Positions 30,515 to 39,221 are shown, counted from the stretch's first letter. The stretch: DNA of 64,000 nucleotides from JACQHM01 sp964535215 (GCA_964535215.1 CAZHST010000008.1:1-64000), one strand, 5' to 3'. Notes: generated by a model not told the origin, from the letters alone. Program-made: numbers and translations.

Positions 30515-32260
30515 ATGGATGCTCCGAGCTTCCCCATCCTCTCCCTGATTGTCTTCCTCCCGCTCCTGGGGGCCTTGGCCCTGCTTCTCGTCCCAAAGGT
30601 CCAGGAAACCCTGATCCGCTGGATGGCGCTCCTCTTTACGACGGCGGACCTCGTGGCTTTTCTCTGGACGGTCCCGCGGTTTGACCCGACAACAGCCGCG
30701 ATGCAGTTCGTGGAGAAGGTCCCCTGGATCCCCTCCATCGGGGTGACCTATTTCCTGGGGGTTGATGGGATCAGCCTGTGGCTCGTCGGCTTGACGACGC
30801 TCCTCTCCCTCATCGCCGTCCTCTGCTCCTGGGAATCGATCACGGAGCGGGTCAAGGAGTACCATATCTTCCTCCTGATCCTGGAGACCGGGATGCTGGG
30901 GGTCTTTACGGCCCTGGACTTCTTCCTCTTCTACATCTTCTGGGAGGTCGTCCTGGTCCCCATGTATTTCCTGATCGGCATCTGGGGTCATCCGGCCAGG
31001 AGGCTGTACGCGGCCATCAAGTTCTTCCTGTACACCCTCTTCGGCTCCGTCGTCATGCTCTTGGGCATCCTGGCCGTTTTCTTCTACCACTGGGGGGAGG
31101 AGAAGTTCCCCACCTTTGATGTCCTGGAGCTGATGAAGCTTTCCTACCCCACCGCCCCCCTCTTCTCCCTCTTGGGCGTTCCCTTCTCCTTCCAGGACCT
31201 GGTCTGGCTGGCCTTCTTCCTCTCCTTTGCCATCAAGGTCCCGATGTTCCCCTTCCACACCTGGCTCCCCGACGCCCACACGGAAGCCCCTACGGCGGGG
31301 AGTGTCATCCTGGCCGGGATCCTCCTGAAGATGGGGACCTATGGGTTCGTCCGGTTCAACCTGCCGATGTTCCCGGAGGCCACCAAGCACTTCGTCCCCT
31401 TCATGGCGACCTTGTCCCTCATCGCGATCATCTACGGGGCCATGGTCTGCATCGTCCAAAAGGATATGAAGCGGCTCATTGCCTTCTCCTCCGTCAGCCA
31501 CATGGGGTTCGTGACCCTGGGAACCTTCGCCCTGAACCAGCAGGGGCTGGAGGGGGCCCTCCTTTACATGATTAACCATGGCCTCTCCACCGGAGCCTTG
31601 TTCTTGATCGTCGGGATGATCTACGATCGTCGCCATACCCGGATGATCAGCGAGATCGGTTCGGGCCTGTCCCACCGCATGCCCATCTATGCCGCTCTCT
31701 TTGCCATCACCATGCTCTCCTCCATGGGCCTTCCGGGCTTAAACGGCTTCATCGGCGAGTTCCTGGTCCTGATCGGGGCCTTTCACGTCAACAAACTCTG
31801 GGCGGCCTTCGGCGTCACGGGGATCATCTTGGGCGCGGCCTATCTCCTCTGGCTCTACCAGCGGACCATGTTCGGCCCCCTGGAGAAACCGGAGAACATG
31901 AAGCTTTCAGACCTGAACTTCCGGGAGATCCTTACCCTGCTCCCTCTGGTCCTCCTCTTCTTTTGGATCGGCCTCTACCCCGTCCCGTTCCTCTCCAGGA
32001 TGGAGCCCTCCGTGGAAAAGATCCTGGTCCAGGTCCACGAGCCCAAGGCCGCGAAAGCCGACACCAGCCTTAAGGCTAAAGGTCTGAGGGGGGGGGTCAC
32101 GAGAGGCCAGGAGGAAGCCGAACGAAGCCGGGCGGAGGGTGGGCAGAAGACAGGAGGGCCATGGGCGGTGTTCGGGCCCGAGACGGTCACCGCCGTAAAA
32201 AGTCCAAATCTGGCCACGGGCCACCGGTCACCGGCCACTGAAGTTGGGAAGGAGCCATGA
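30515..32260 (+). CDS. nuoM: NADH-quinone oxidoreductase subunit M (cluster 1) with repeat-derived C-terminal tail
   Basis: 581 aa, about 70 residues longer than NuoM2 of this window over the core. Core motifs LLILETGMLGVFTALDFFLFYIFWE region, KVPMFPFHTWLPDAHTEAPT and VSHMGFV are intact. The extra tail from about residue 508 (KAAKADTSLKAKGLRGG ... GHRSPATEVGKEP) is hydrophilic and encoded partly by GGCCAC-word repeats, so it is probably non-functional extension. The TGA overlaps the nuoN ATG. About 105 bp upstream contain no gene. Confidence 0.93.
   Translation: MDAPSFPILSLIVFLPLLGALALLLVPKVQETLIRWMALLFTTADLVAFLWTVPRFDPTTAAMQFVEKVPWIPSIGVTYFLGVDGISLWLVGLTTLLSLIAVLCSWESITERVKEYHIFLLILETGMLGVFTALDFFLFYIFWEVVLVPMYFLIGIWGHPARRLYAAIKFFLYTLFGSVVMLLGILAVFFYHWGEEKFPTFDVLELMKLSYPTAPLFSLLGVPFSFQDLVWLAFFLSFAIKVPMFPFHTWLPDAHTEAPTAGSVILAGILLKMGTYGFVRFNLPMFPEATKHFVPFMATLSLIAIIYGAMVCIVQKDMKRLIAFSSVSHMGFVTLGTFALNQQGLEGALLYMINHGLSTGALFLIVGMIYDRRHTRMISEIGSGLSHRMPIYAALFAITMLSSMGLPGLNGFIGEFLVLIGAFHVNKLWAAFGVTGIILGAAYLLWLYQRTMFGPLEKPENMKLSDLNFREILTLLPLVLLFFWIGLYPVPFLSRMEPSVEKILVQVHEPKAAKADTSLKAKGLRGGVTRGQEEAERSRAEGGQKTGGPWAVFGPETVTAVKSPNLATGHRSPATEVGKEP
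32211..32240 (+). repeat. Phrase repeat (GGCCAC words) at the 3' end of nuoM
   Basis: TGGCCACGGGCCACCGGTCA followed by CCGGCCACTG: four near-identical 7-8-nt words in tandem, translated as the last residues of NuoM. Confidence 0.6.
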
Positions 32261-33729
32261 TCCCCTTTGTAAGCTGGGCCGATCTCCAGGCTGCCCTCCC
32301 CGAGGTCCTCCTCACCTTCGCGGCCCTCGTGGGGTTGACCCTTGATTTTTTCTTCCCTCGGGGGAGGCGGGCCTGGGTCGGGACCTTAAGCATCGGCGGG
32401 GTCCTGGTGGCCGCCTGGGCCGTCCTCTGGCAGATCAGGACCGGGACGAACCGAACGGCCTTCAGCGGCCTTTACACCGCGGATCCCTTCTCCCTTTTCT
32501 TCAAGGTGATCTTCCTCCTGGCCACGGCCTTGATTATCCTGATGGCCATGGGATATTTACCGTTGGAGGGGATTGACCTGGGGGAGTTCTATGTCCTCCT
32601 CCTCTTTTCGACCCTGGGGATGATGCTGATGGCATCGGCCTCCGATCTCCTCACCGTCTACATCGGCCTGGAGACCATGTCCGTCTGTATCTACGCCCTG
32701 ATCGGTTTTTTAAAACGGGACCGTCGGAGCGTGGAGGCGGCCCTGAAATACCTCCTCATGGGGATCTTTGCCTCGGGGGTCCTCCTCTACGGGTTTGTCC
32801 TCTTCTATGGCTTCTCAGGGACCACTGAGTTAAAAGGGATCGCCCGGGCAGTGGCCTCCCAACCCTTGAAGAGCCCCCTCCTCCTGGGGCTGGTGTTGGT
32901 CTCGGCAGGGTTCGGCTTCAAGATCGCCGCTGTCCCGTTCCACATGTACGTCCCCGATGCCTACGAAGGGGCCCCCCATCCCGTCACGGCCTTCATCTCC
33001 ATCGGGCCAAAGGTGGCTGGCTTCGCCGTCCTCCTCCGGGTCTTCCTGACGGCCTTTCCAGCCCTCCAGGAGAGCTGGACCGTCCTCCTGGTCGCTCTTT
33101 CCTTCCTGACCATGACGGTGGGGAACATCGTCGCCATTGCCCAGCGAAATGTGAAGCGGATGCTGGCCTATAGCTCCATTGCCCATGTGGGGTACATGTT
33201 GATCGGGGTGGTGGTCAAGGATCCGATCGGGGTCTCGGCCGTTCTCTTTTATGGCCTGGCCTACTGCCTGATGAACCTGGGGGCCTTCGCCGTCGTCATC
33301 CTCCTCTGCCAGGGGACGGTCAAGGGGGATCAGATCGAGGACTTCACCGGGCTGGCCCGGCGAAGCCCGGCGGCGGCCTTCGCCATGCTCCTGTTCCTCC
33401 TCTCCCTGGCCGGGGTTCCCCCCACCGCCGGGTTTGTCGGGAAGCTCTACCTTTTCGGTGCAGCCATCAACGCTGGTCAGGCAGCCCACCAGCCGCTCTT
33501 CATCGGGCTGGCCATTGCGGCCGTTGTCAACTCCGCGATCTCCCTCTACTATTACATGCGGGTGGCGATGTACATGTATATGCGGGACTCCGAGGGAACG
33601 ATCCCCCTGAGCCCATCGCCCCCCTTGCGGCTTGCCATCCTCCTGGCTGTTCTGGGGACCTTCTTGATCGGTCTCTATCCGGGGCTCTTCCTGGACTTGG
33701 CCAGGGCCTCGGTGGAAGGGGTCCTCTAG
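32257..33729 (+). CDS. nuoN: NADH-quinone oxidoreductase subunit N (cluster 1)
   Basis: 490 aa, about 14 transmembrane helices. Motifs: TVYIGLETMSVCIYALIGF, AGFGFKIAAVPFHMYVPDAYEGAPHPVTAF, KRMLAYSSIAHVGYML and LFLLSLAGVPPTAGFVGKLY. ATG overlaps the nuoM stop (ATGA) with AAGGAGCC upstream. Last gene of cluster 1; a new promoter follows. Confidence 0.95.
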   Translation: MIPFVSWADLQAALPEVLLTFAALVGLTLDFFFPRGRRAWVGTLSIGGVLVAAWAVLWQIRTGTNRTAFSGLYTADPFSLFFKVIFLLATALIILMAMGYLPLEGIDLGEFYVLLLFSTLGMMLMASASDLLTVYIGLETMSVCIYALIGFLKRDRRSVEAALKYLLMGIFASGVLLYGFVLFYGFSGTTELKGIARAVASQPLKSPLLLGLVLVSAGFGFKIAAVPFHMYVPDAYEGAPHPVTAFISIGPKVAGFAVLLRVFLTAFPALQESWTVLLVALSFLTMTVGNIVAIAQRNVKRMLAYSSIAHVGYMLIGVVVKDPIGVSAVLFYGLAYCLMNLGAFAVVILLCQGTVKGDQIEDFTGLARRSPAAAFAMLLFLLSLAGVPPTAGFVGKLYLFGAAINAGQAAHQPLFIGLAIAAVVNSAISLYYYMRVAMYMYMRDSEGTIPLSPSPPLRLAILLAVLGTFLIGLYPGLFLDLARASVEGVL

Positions 33730-33747
33730 GAACCGCGAAGAACGCTC

Positions 33748-33775
33748 TTGACAAAGAGGAAAAGCATGGTACACT
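33748..33775 (+). promoter_or_regulatory. Promoter of the atp-nuo cluster 2 operon
   Basis: Perfect -35 TTGACA (33748-33753), 16-bp spacer, -10 TACACT (33770-33775), 35 bp before the AtpI-like start. Confidence 0.7.
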
Positions 33776-33810
33776 AACGAAATCCATCCAGTGGAGAGGC
33801 TGAGGGGACC

Positions 33811-34029
33811 ATGAAGAAGGAAACGGCGGAGCTTATCAAGCAGCTTGGGACCCTCAGCACATTGGGGATCGCCTTCGCGGTGGCCATTAGCATCGGCACG
33901 GCGGTGGGGTACGGGTTAGACCGCTGGCTTGGTACCTCGCCTCTTTTCACGATCATCTTTTTCTTCTTCGGGGTCGCGGCTGGTTACCTTAACATTTTTC
34001 GGGCAATTAAGTCCATGAAGGTCGAGTAA
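33811..34029 (+). CDS. AtpI/AtpZ-like small membrane protein of the F0F1 ATP synthase operon
   Basis: 72 aa, two transmembrane helices (about 15-33 and 43-63) with a short loop GYGLDRWLGTSPLF. This matches the putative F0F1-ATPase Ca2+/Mg2+ transporter/AtpZ family (PF09527-type), often first in the atp operon. It probably helps assemble the c-ring. Precedes atpB by about 50 bp; a longer AtpI is absent. Confidence 0.8.
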   Translation: MKKETAELIKQLGTLSTLGIAFAVAISIGTAVGYGLDRWLGTSPLFTIIFFFFGVAAGYLNIFRAIKSMKVE

Positions 34030-34044
34030 TTTTTTTCCAGGGCC

Positions 34045-34062
34045 TTGTGATTTCTTGAACAA
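34045..34062 (+). promoter_or_regulatory. Candidate Rex operator in the atpB leader
   Basis: TTGTGATTTCTTGAACAA matches 11 of 14 defined positions of TTGTGAA-N4-TTCACAA. It lies between the AtpI-like stop and atpB start, downstream of the mapped promoter, where bound Rex could block elongation or a second promoter. Imperfect right arm lowers confidence. Confidence 0.4.
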
Positions 34063-34080
34063 ATTTTGAGGGGAGGATCG

Positions 34081-34785
34081 GTGGAGAGGTTCGAGCATCT
34101 GGCGATCTTGATGATCCCGAACTTTATCCCCTGGTTGGAGGGGGTGTTCATCCCGGACCATATTACGATGGCCTGGCTGGTGATGATCATCCTGGCGGTG
34201 GTTTCGTTCCTGGCGACGCGGCGCTTGAGCAGTGTCCCGGGGCCGCTCCAGAACCTCCTGGAGGTGGCGATCGAGACCTTCCAGGACTTCCTGGAAAGCA
34301 TCATCGGTCCCCCTGGCAGGAAGTACCTCCCTTTGATCGGCACCTTAAGCCTCTTCATCCTCTTCTCCAACCTCTTGGGCCTGATCCCGGGTTTGAAATC
34401 CCCAACGGCCAACCTGAACACGACGTTGGCCCTGGCGATCATCGTCTTCTTCTCTTACCATTACTTCGGCATCCGGGAGCAGGGGCTGATAAGCTACCTC
34501 AAACACTTCGCCGGGCCGGTCTGGTGGCTGGCCCCTTTGATGCTGATCGTGGAACCTATCAGCCACCTCTCCAGGGTCATCTCCCTGGCCATCCGGCTCT
34601 TCGGGAACATCTTCGGGGAGGATACCGTCATCCTGATCCTGGCCTTCCTGATCCCCGTGATCGTCCCCCTCCCGATGATGATGCTGGCCATCTTCACCAG
34701 TGCTGTTCAAACCCTCGTCTTCGTGATGCTGACAACCGTCTACATCTCCCTTGCCGTTGAAGCAGGACACGAGGAGCACCATTAG
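34081..34785 (+). CDS. atpB: ATP synthase F0 subunit a
   Basis: 234 aa, five or six transmembrane helices. The essential Arg lies in HLSRVISLAIRLFGNIFGED and the following helices end with LGVV-like VFVMLTTVYISLA. GTG 34081 is preferred to TTG 34066 because GGGGAGG precedes it by 4 nt. It forms the half-channels facing the c-ring. Only a and c (plus AtpI-like) are here; b, delta and the F1 subunits must be encoded elsewhere. Confidence 0.94.
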   Translation: MERFEHLAILMIPNFIPWLEGVFIPDHITMAWLVMIILAVVSFLATRRLSSVPGPLQNLLEVAIETFQDFLESIIGPPGRKYLPLIGTLSLFILFSNLLGLIPGLKSPTANLNTTLALAIIVFFSYHYFGIREQGLISYLKHFAGPVWWLAPLMLIVEPISHLSRVISLAIRLFGNIFGEDTVILILAFLIPVIVPLPMMMLAIFTSAVQTLVFVMLTTVYISLAVEAGHEEHH

Positions 34786-34845
34786 CGGGGTCGGAGGTCT
34801 CGTGGGGTTCCTTAATAACCATCTTTTCAGGAAAGGGAGGGATCA

Positions 34846-35205
34846 ATGGGAGCCAAAGGGATCTGGGGATCGCTGATCGTGATGGCGTTCCTGGCGGGCT
34901 TCGTACCGTCGGCTTGGGCCCAGGAAGGGCAGGCCACTGCCGCCGCGACCTTCTTCTCGGCTTCGGTGATCACCATGGGGTTTGCCCTCGCCCTTGCCGC
35001 GCTGTTTGGCGCCATCGGTCAGAGCCGGGCCATCGTGGCTGCCCTGGACGGCATGGCCCGGCAACCCGGTCTGGCAGCCAGGATCCAGCTGGCCCTGATC
35101 ATCGGCCTGGCGTTCATCGAGTCGCTGGTGATCTATGTCCTGCTCATCGCCCTTCTCCTCTTCTTCGCCAACCCCTACATCAGCTATGTCGTTCCAGGGC
35201 GGTAG
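34846..35205 (+). CDS. atpE: ATP synthase F0 subunit c, with signal-like N-terminus and Na+-type ligand set
   Basis: 119 aa, longer than the usual 70-90 because of a hydrophobic, signal-peptide-like N-terminus (AFLAGFVPSAWAQ, ending about residue 26). The c-hairpin follows: loop ARQP, carboxylate Glu92 in helix 2. Gln59, Glu92, Ser93 and Tyr97 fall at the spacings of Ilyobacter Na+-type c subunits (Gln32, Glu65, Ser66, Tyr70), but the water-binding Thr67 is Leu here and Val63 is Phe. Ion choice is therefore open between Na+ and H+. Starts after GGAAAGGGAGG. Confidence 0.93.
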   Translation: MGAKGIWGSLIVMAFLAGFVPSAWAQEGQATAAATFFSASVITMGFALALAALFGAIGQSRAIVAALDGMARQPGLAARIQLALIIGLAFIESLVIYVLLIALLLFFANPYISYVVPGR

Positions 35206-35249
35206 GGGGGAGGAGGTCCGATCTCTCTTGTGAAGGCGTGACCGGAGGG

Positions 35250-35606
35250 ATGTTGCTAAGCTATTTGCCCATCCTGACCCTGATCCTGCTGGCGGTGCTG
35301 TTTGCCTCCGTCACCATGCTCCTCTCCTCGTGGTTTGGGCCCCGCCGACCAACCCCGGCCAAACTGGCCCCCTATGAGTGCGGCATCACCCCCGTGGGCA
35401 CGGCCCGGGAGCGGGTTTCGGTGAGGTTCTACCTGGTTGCCATGCTCTTCATCATCTTCGACATCGAAATCGCCTTCCTCTACCCGTGGGCGGTAGTCTT
35501 CCGGGATCTGAAGCTCTTCGGCCTCATCGAGATGGCCGTCTTCCTCTTCATCCTCCTCCTGGGATTCGCCTATGCCTGGCGGAAAGGAGGGTTGGAGTGG
35601 GATTAA
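35250..35606 (+). CDS. nuoA: NADH-quinone oxidoreductase subunit A (cluster 2)
   Basis: 118 aa, three transmembrane helices; APYECGITPVGTARERVSVR and FDIEIAFLYPWAVVF are family blocks. The start is uncertain: ATG 35250 sits immediately after GGAGGG, and an in-frame GTG lies at 35238. It follows atpE by under 50 bp. nuoB is again absent: the spacer to nuoC (about 70 bp) is filled by a repeat. Confidence 0.92.
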   Translation: MLLSYLPILTLILLAVLFASVTMLLSSWFGPRRPTPAKLAPYECGITPVGTARERVSVRFYLVAMLFIIFDIEIAFLYPWAVVFRDLKLFGLIEMAVFLFILLLGFAYAWRKGGLEWD

Positions 35607-35609
35607 AAA

Positions 35610-35672
35610 CCGGGTTTGGGGTAAAGGGTATAGGGTTCTTAAACCCCAGACCCCAAACCCTAAACCCTGAGG
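35610..35672 (+). repeat. Telomere-like phrase repeat between nuoA and nuoC (cluster 2)
   Basis: CGGGTTTGGGGTAAAGGGTA is followed after 15 nt by its degenerate complement ACCCCAAACCCTAAACCCTG. The 7-nt words CCCTAAA/CCCCAAA occur as an inverted pair that can form a long imperfect hairpin. A related GGGTTTGGGGTTTAG lies before aroE. Confidence 0.75.
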
Positions 35673-35676
35673 TTCT

Positions 35677-36177
35677 ATGGTGGAAGAGAACCTGACGGTG
35701 AGGAAATTACGGGCGGCGTTTCCCGATTCGATCCTGGAGGTGGGTTCCTTCCGCGGTGAGGTCACCGTCCTGGTGAGGCGGGAGGACCTTGTCCAGCTTT
35801 GCCGGTTTTTGAAAAACGACCCCGAGCTGGAGTACGAGTACCTCTCCAACGTCACGGCGGTGGACAACTTCAGGCGGGGGGACGGGCCGCGGTTCGAGGT
35901 GGTGTATCATCTGTACTCGTTGCGGCACAGGTGGCGGGTCCGCCTGAAGGTAAGGGTCGAGGAGGGGATCCCTGTCCCAAGCGTCACGCCGGTCTGGGAG
36001 GGGGCCAACTGGTACGAGCGGGAGGTCTACGATCTCTTCGGCATCCCCTTCGAGGGCCATCCCGATCTGCGGAGGATTCTCCTGCCCGAGGGCTTCGAGG
36101 GGCATCCCTTACGGAAGGATTACCCGGTCCAGGCATCCCCCCCCTGGTGGGAGGAGGAGGCTCATGGCAGAGCGTAG
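35677..36177 (+). CDS. nuoC: NADH-quinone oxidoreductase subunit C (cluster 2)
   Basis: 166 aa; YHLYSLRHRWRVRLKVRVEEG, WEGANWYEREVYDLFGIPFEGH and GHPLRKDYPVQ identify it. Overlaps nuoD by 14 bp. It differs clearly from NuoC of cluster 1, so the two clusters are not a recent duplication. Confidence 0.94.
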   Translation: MVEENLTVRKLRAAFPDSILEVGSFRGEVTVLVRREDLVQLCRFLKNDPELEYEYLSNVTAVDNFRRGDGPRFEVVYHLYSLRHRWRVRLKVRVEEGIPVPSVTPVWEGANWYEREVYDLFGIPFEGHPDLRRILLPEGFEGHPLRKDYPVQASPPWWEEEAHGRA

Positions 36178-37336
36178 GACGATGACCGTCAACATGGGGC
36201 CTCAGCACCCCAGCACCCACGGGGTCCTGCGCCTGGTCCTGGAGCTGGACGGGGAGGTGGTGGTCCGGTGTATCCCCCACATCGGGTACCTGCACACCGG
36301 GGTGGAGAAGGAATGCGAGGCCAAGCGGTACCTCCAGGTGATCCCGATGACCGATCGTCTGGACTACCTGGCCCCCCTCTCGAACAACCTCGCCTACTGC
36401 CTGGCCGTGGAGAAGCTTCTGGGGGTCGAGGTCCCCGAGCGGGCCCAGGTCATCCGGGTGATGCTGACAGAGCTTTCCCGGATCGCCAGTCACCTGGTCT
36501 GGCTGGGGACCCATGCCATGGATCTAGGCGCCATGAGCGTCTTCCTCTACTGCTTCAGGGAGCGGGAGAAGATCCTGGACCTCTTCGAGGCCGTCTCGGG
36601 GCAGCGGATGATGACCACCTACTTCCGGATCGGGGGACTCATGGCAAACCTCCCCCCTGGCTTCGAGGAGAAGGTCTTCTCCTTTATCAGGGAGTTCCCG
36701 AAACGGGTAGATGAATACGAGGACCTCCTCACCCGAAACCCGATCTTCGTCGAGCGGACCAAGGGGATAGGGGTCATTAAAAGGGAGGACGCCATCAACC
36801 TGGGGGTGAGTGGCCCGACCTTACGGGCCTGCGGCGTTCCCTGGGATATCCGGAAGGCGATCCCCTATTCCGGCTATGAGAAGTTCGAGTTCCAGATCTC
36901 CCTCGGGCAGAATGGGGATGTCTACGACCGGTACCTGTGCCGGCTGTTCGAGATGCGGCAATCGGTTGAGATCGTCAGGCAGACCTTGGACCGACTGCCC
37001 TCGGGTCCCGTCATGGTGGACGATCCGAAGCTGACCCCTCCCCCGAAGGCCCTGGTGAAGACCAGCATGGAGGCCTTGATCCATCACTTCAAGTACTGGT
37101 CCGAAGGATTCGCGCCGCCCCCGGGAGAGGTCTATGTGAGTGTCGAGTCGCCGAAGGGGGAGTACGGGGTCTACGTGGTGAGCGATGGTTCACCCAGACC
37201 GTACCGGGTGTACTTCAGGACCCCGTCCTTTGCCAACCTCCAGGCCCTCCCCAGGATGGTCGAGGGGAGGCTGGTGGCCGACCTGATTGCGGTCATCGGT
37301 TCCATTGATATCGTCTTGGGCGAGATTGACCGTTAA
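36164..37336 (+). CDS. nuoD: NADH-quinone oxidoreductase subunit D (cluster 2)
   Basis: 390 aa. Quinone-site motifs NMGPQHPSTHGVLRL (His) and DRLDYLAPLSNN (Tyr). Unlike NuoD1 it keeps the MEALIHHFKYWSEGFAPPPG segment of canonical NADH-type enzymes. GMTTYFRIGG-type block and the C-terminal AVIGSIDIVLGEIDR are standard. Start ATG lies inside the end of nuoC. Confidence 0.95.
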   Translation: MAERRTMTVNMGPQHPSTHGVLRLVLELDGEVVVRCIPHIGYLHTGVEKECEAKRYLQVIPMTDRLDYLAPLSNNLAYCLAVEKLLGVEVPERAQVIRVMLTELSRIASHLVWLGTHAMDLGAMSVFLYCFREREKILDLFEAVSGQRMMTTYFRIGGLMANLPPGFEEKVFSFIREFPKRVDEYEDLLTRNPIFVERTKGIGVIKREDAINLGVSGPTLRACGVPWDIRKAIPYSGYEKFEFQISLGQNGDVYDRYLCRLFEMRQSVEIVRQTLDRLPSGPVMVDDPKLTPPPKALVKTSMEALIHHFKYWSEGFAPPPGEVYVSVESPKGEYGVYVVSDGSPRPYRVYFRTPSFANLQALPRMVEGRLVADLIAVIGSIDIVLGEIDR

Positions 37337-37409
37337 GCAGCCGCTTTCAGCAGCCAGCCATCAGCCGTCAGCCAAAAGCGCTTTGGTACTGGCCGTTGAG
37401 AGCTGACGA
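37337..37409 (+). repeat. Phrase repeat (TCAGC words) between nuoD and nuoEF
   Basis: TTTCAGCAGCCAGCCATCAG continues CCGTCAGCC and is followed by GGCCGTTGAGAGCTGACGA, a loose inverted complement. AAAGCGCTTT forms a 10-bp palindrome in the middle. Confidence 0.7.
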
Positions 37410-37424
37410 GACCTTCGAGGGGTC

Positions 37425-39221
37425 ATGGTGATATCGGAGCAAATGCGGCAGAGGATCGAGGCGATCGCTGCGCGGTACCCGGCGGAGCGGAGGCGTTCGG
37501 CCCTGATCCCCGCCATGCTCCTTGTGCAGGAGGAGCAGGGGTACCTTTCGCCCGAGGCGGTTCAGGAGCTGGCCGATCTCTTCCACCTCCACCCGACCCA
37601 GGTGATGGAGGTGGCCAGCTTCTATGACCTCCTGCATCTGAAGCCGGCGGGTCGGTACAAGATCCTGGTGTGTCACAACCTGACCTGCTCCCTCCTGGGG
37701 GCCGAGGCCTTAATCGCCCACCTGGAACGACGATTGGGCATCAAGGCCGGGGAGACCACCCCCGACCGCCTCTTCACCTTGAACCGGGCCGAGTGCCTGG
37801 CCTCCTGTGGGACGGCCCCGGTCCTCCAGGTGAACGGGGCTTACGTTGAGAACCTGACCGTTGAGAGGATTGATCAGCTCCTGGATCACCTCAGGAAGGG
37901 AGGGGAGATTGAGTACCGGGAGGGGGTTGGATGGACTCCTGCCAAACTGCCCTTCGAGAAGATCCTGACAAAGAACATGGACCTTCCCGGCTATACCGGG
38001 AGCCTGGAGGACTACAGGAAGCAGGGAGGCTATCAGGCCCTCCAGAAGGCCCTGAGGGAGTACAAGCCTGATGAGGTCATCGAGATCGTCAAGCGGTCGG
38101 GCTTGAGGGGGAGGGGAGGGGCGGGCTTCCCGGCCGGTGTGAAATGGGGCTTCGTCCCCAAGGACTCCTCGAAGCCCAAGTACCTCGTCTGCAACGCCGA
38201 CGAGAGCGAACCCGGCACCTTCAAGGACCGGATGCTGATCGAGCGGGACCCTCACCAGCTCCTCGAGGGGATCACGCTGGCGGCCTATGCCGTTCAGGCC
38301 GGGACGGCCTACATCTACATCCGGGGGGAGTTTGCCTACGGCTACAAGGTCCTGGAGCGGGCCCTGCAGGAGGCCTATGCCGCCGGGTTCCTCGGGAAAA
38401 ACATCCTCGGAAGCGGCTTCAGCCTCGACATCCACCTCCACTCGGGGGCGGGGGCGTACATCTGTGGAGAGGAGACGGGCCTCCTCCAGTCCCTGGAAGG
38501 GGACAGGGGAGAACCCCGCCTCCGGCCCCCCTTCCCGGCTACCCGGGGCCTCTACGGCTGTCCCACGGTGGTGAACAACGTGGAGACGCTGGCGAATGTC
38601 CCCCACATCCTCCTAAAAGGGGCCGAGTGGTATGCCTCCATCGGGACCGAGCGGAGCAAGGGGACCCGGATCTTCTCGGTCAGTGGCCACGTCAGGAGGC
38701 CGGGGAACTACGAGCTTCCCATCAACATCCCCCTCCGGGAGCTGATCGAGGTGGCCGGGGGGATCCGGGAGGGGAGGCGCTTGAAGGCGGTGATCCCCGG
38801 TGGGTCCTCCGCCCCCTGCTTGACCGACGAGCACCTGGACGTCCGGATGGACTTCGAGTCGCTGGCCGCCGCCGGCTCTATGGGTGGCTCCGGTGCCGTT
38901 ATCGTGATAGACGATTCGACCTGCATGGTCAAGGTGGCGGAGATTGTGGCCCGCTTCTACCGCCACGAGTCCTGCGGCCAGTGTACCCAGTGCCGGGAGG
39001 GGACGGCCTGGCTTCACAAGATCCTTCAGCGGTGGGAGGAGGGGAGAGGCTTCAAGGATGAAATTGATCTGATGCTGGATATCTGTGACAACATGAAGGG
39101 GAAGACGATCTGCGTCTTAAGCGATGCGTGCGCCATGCCGGTGGAGAGTTACATCCGGTCCTTCCGGGACGAGTTTGAGGAGCACATCCGCCGGCGGCAA
39201 TGCCCCTTCCGCCGACTGTAG
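37425..39221 (+). CDS. nuoEF: Fused NADH-quinone oxidoreductase subunits E and F
   Basis: 598 aa. Residues 1-160 are NuoE (24-kDa) with [2Fe-2S] ligands Cys83, Cys88, Cys124, Cys128. Residues about 180-598 are NuoF (51-kDa): GRGGAGFPAG (229-238) for FMN/NADH, NADESEPGTFKDR, the FMN loop, and the N3 cluster motif SCGQCTQC plus a distal Cys. NuoF oxidises NADH and passes electrons through FMN. The single frame has no internal stop, so this is a true fusion, not adjacent genes. The TAG stop lies within a small palindromic element. Confidence 0.93.
   Translation: MVISEQMRQRIEAIAARYPAERRRSALIPAMLLVQEEQGYLSPEAVQELADLFHLHPTQVMEVASFYDLLHLKPAGRYKILVCHNLTCSLLGAEALIAHLERRLGIKAGETTPDRLFTLNRAECLASCGTAPVLQVNGAYVENLTVERIDQLLDHLRKGGEIEYREGVGWTPAKLPFEKILTKNMDLPGYTGSLEDYRKQGGYQALQKALREYKPDEVIEIVKRSGLRGRGGAGFPAGVKWGFVPKDSSKPKYLVCNADESEPGTFKDRMLIERDPHQLLEGITLAAYAVQAGTAYIYIRGEFAYGYKVLERALQEAYAAGFLGKNILGSGFSLDIHLHSGAGAYICGEETGLLQSLEGDRGEPRLRPPFPATRGLYGCPTVVNNVETLANVPHILLKGAEWYASIGTERSKGTRIFSVSGHVRRPGNYELPINIPLRELIEVAGGIREGRRLKAVIPGGSSAPCLTDEHLDVRMDFESLAAAGSMGGSGAVIVIDDSTCMVKVAEIVARFYRHESCGQCTQCREGTAWLHKILQRWEEGRGFKDEIDLMLDICDNMKGKTICVLSDACAMPVESYIRSFRDEFEEHIRRRQCPFRRL

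Noticed and set aside
30221..31675. 484-codon minus-strand open frame across nuoL/nuoM
   Set aside because: No family resemblance and compositional bias typical of antisense shadows; overlaps conserved nuoM motifs on the plus strand.
35605..35675. True telomeric or origin repeat (CCCTAAA words)
   Set aside because: Only a few degenerate words, arranged as an inverted pair in a 70-bp spacer between two nuo genes; it fits the general phrase-repeat style of the window.
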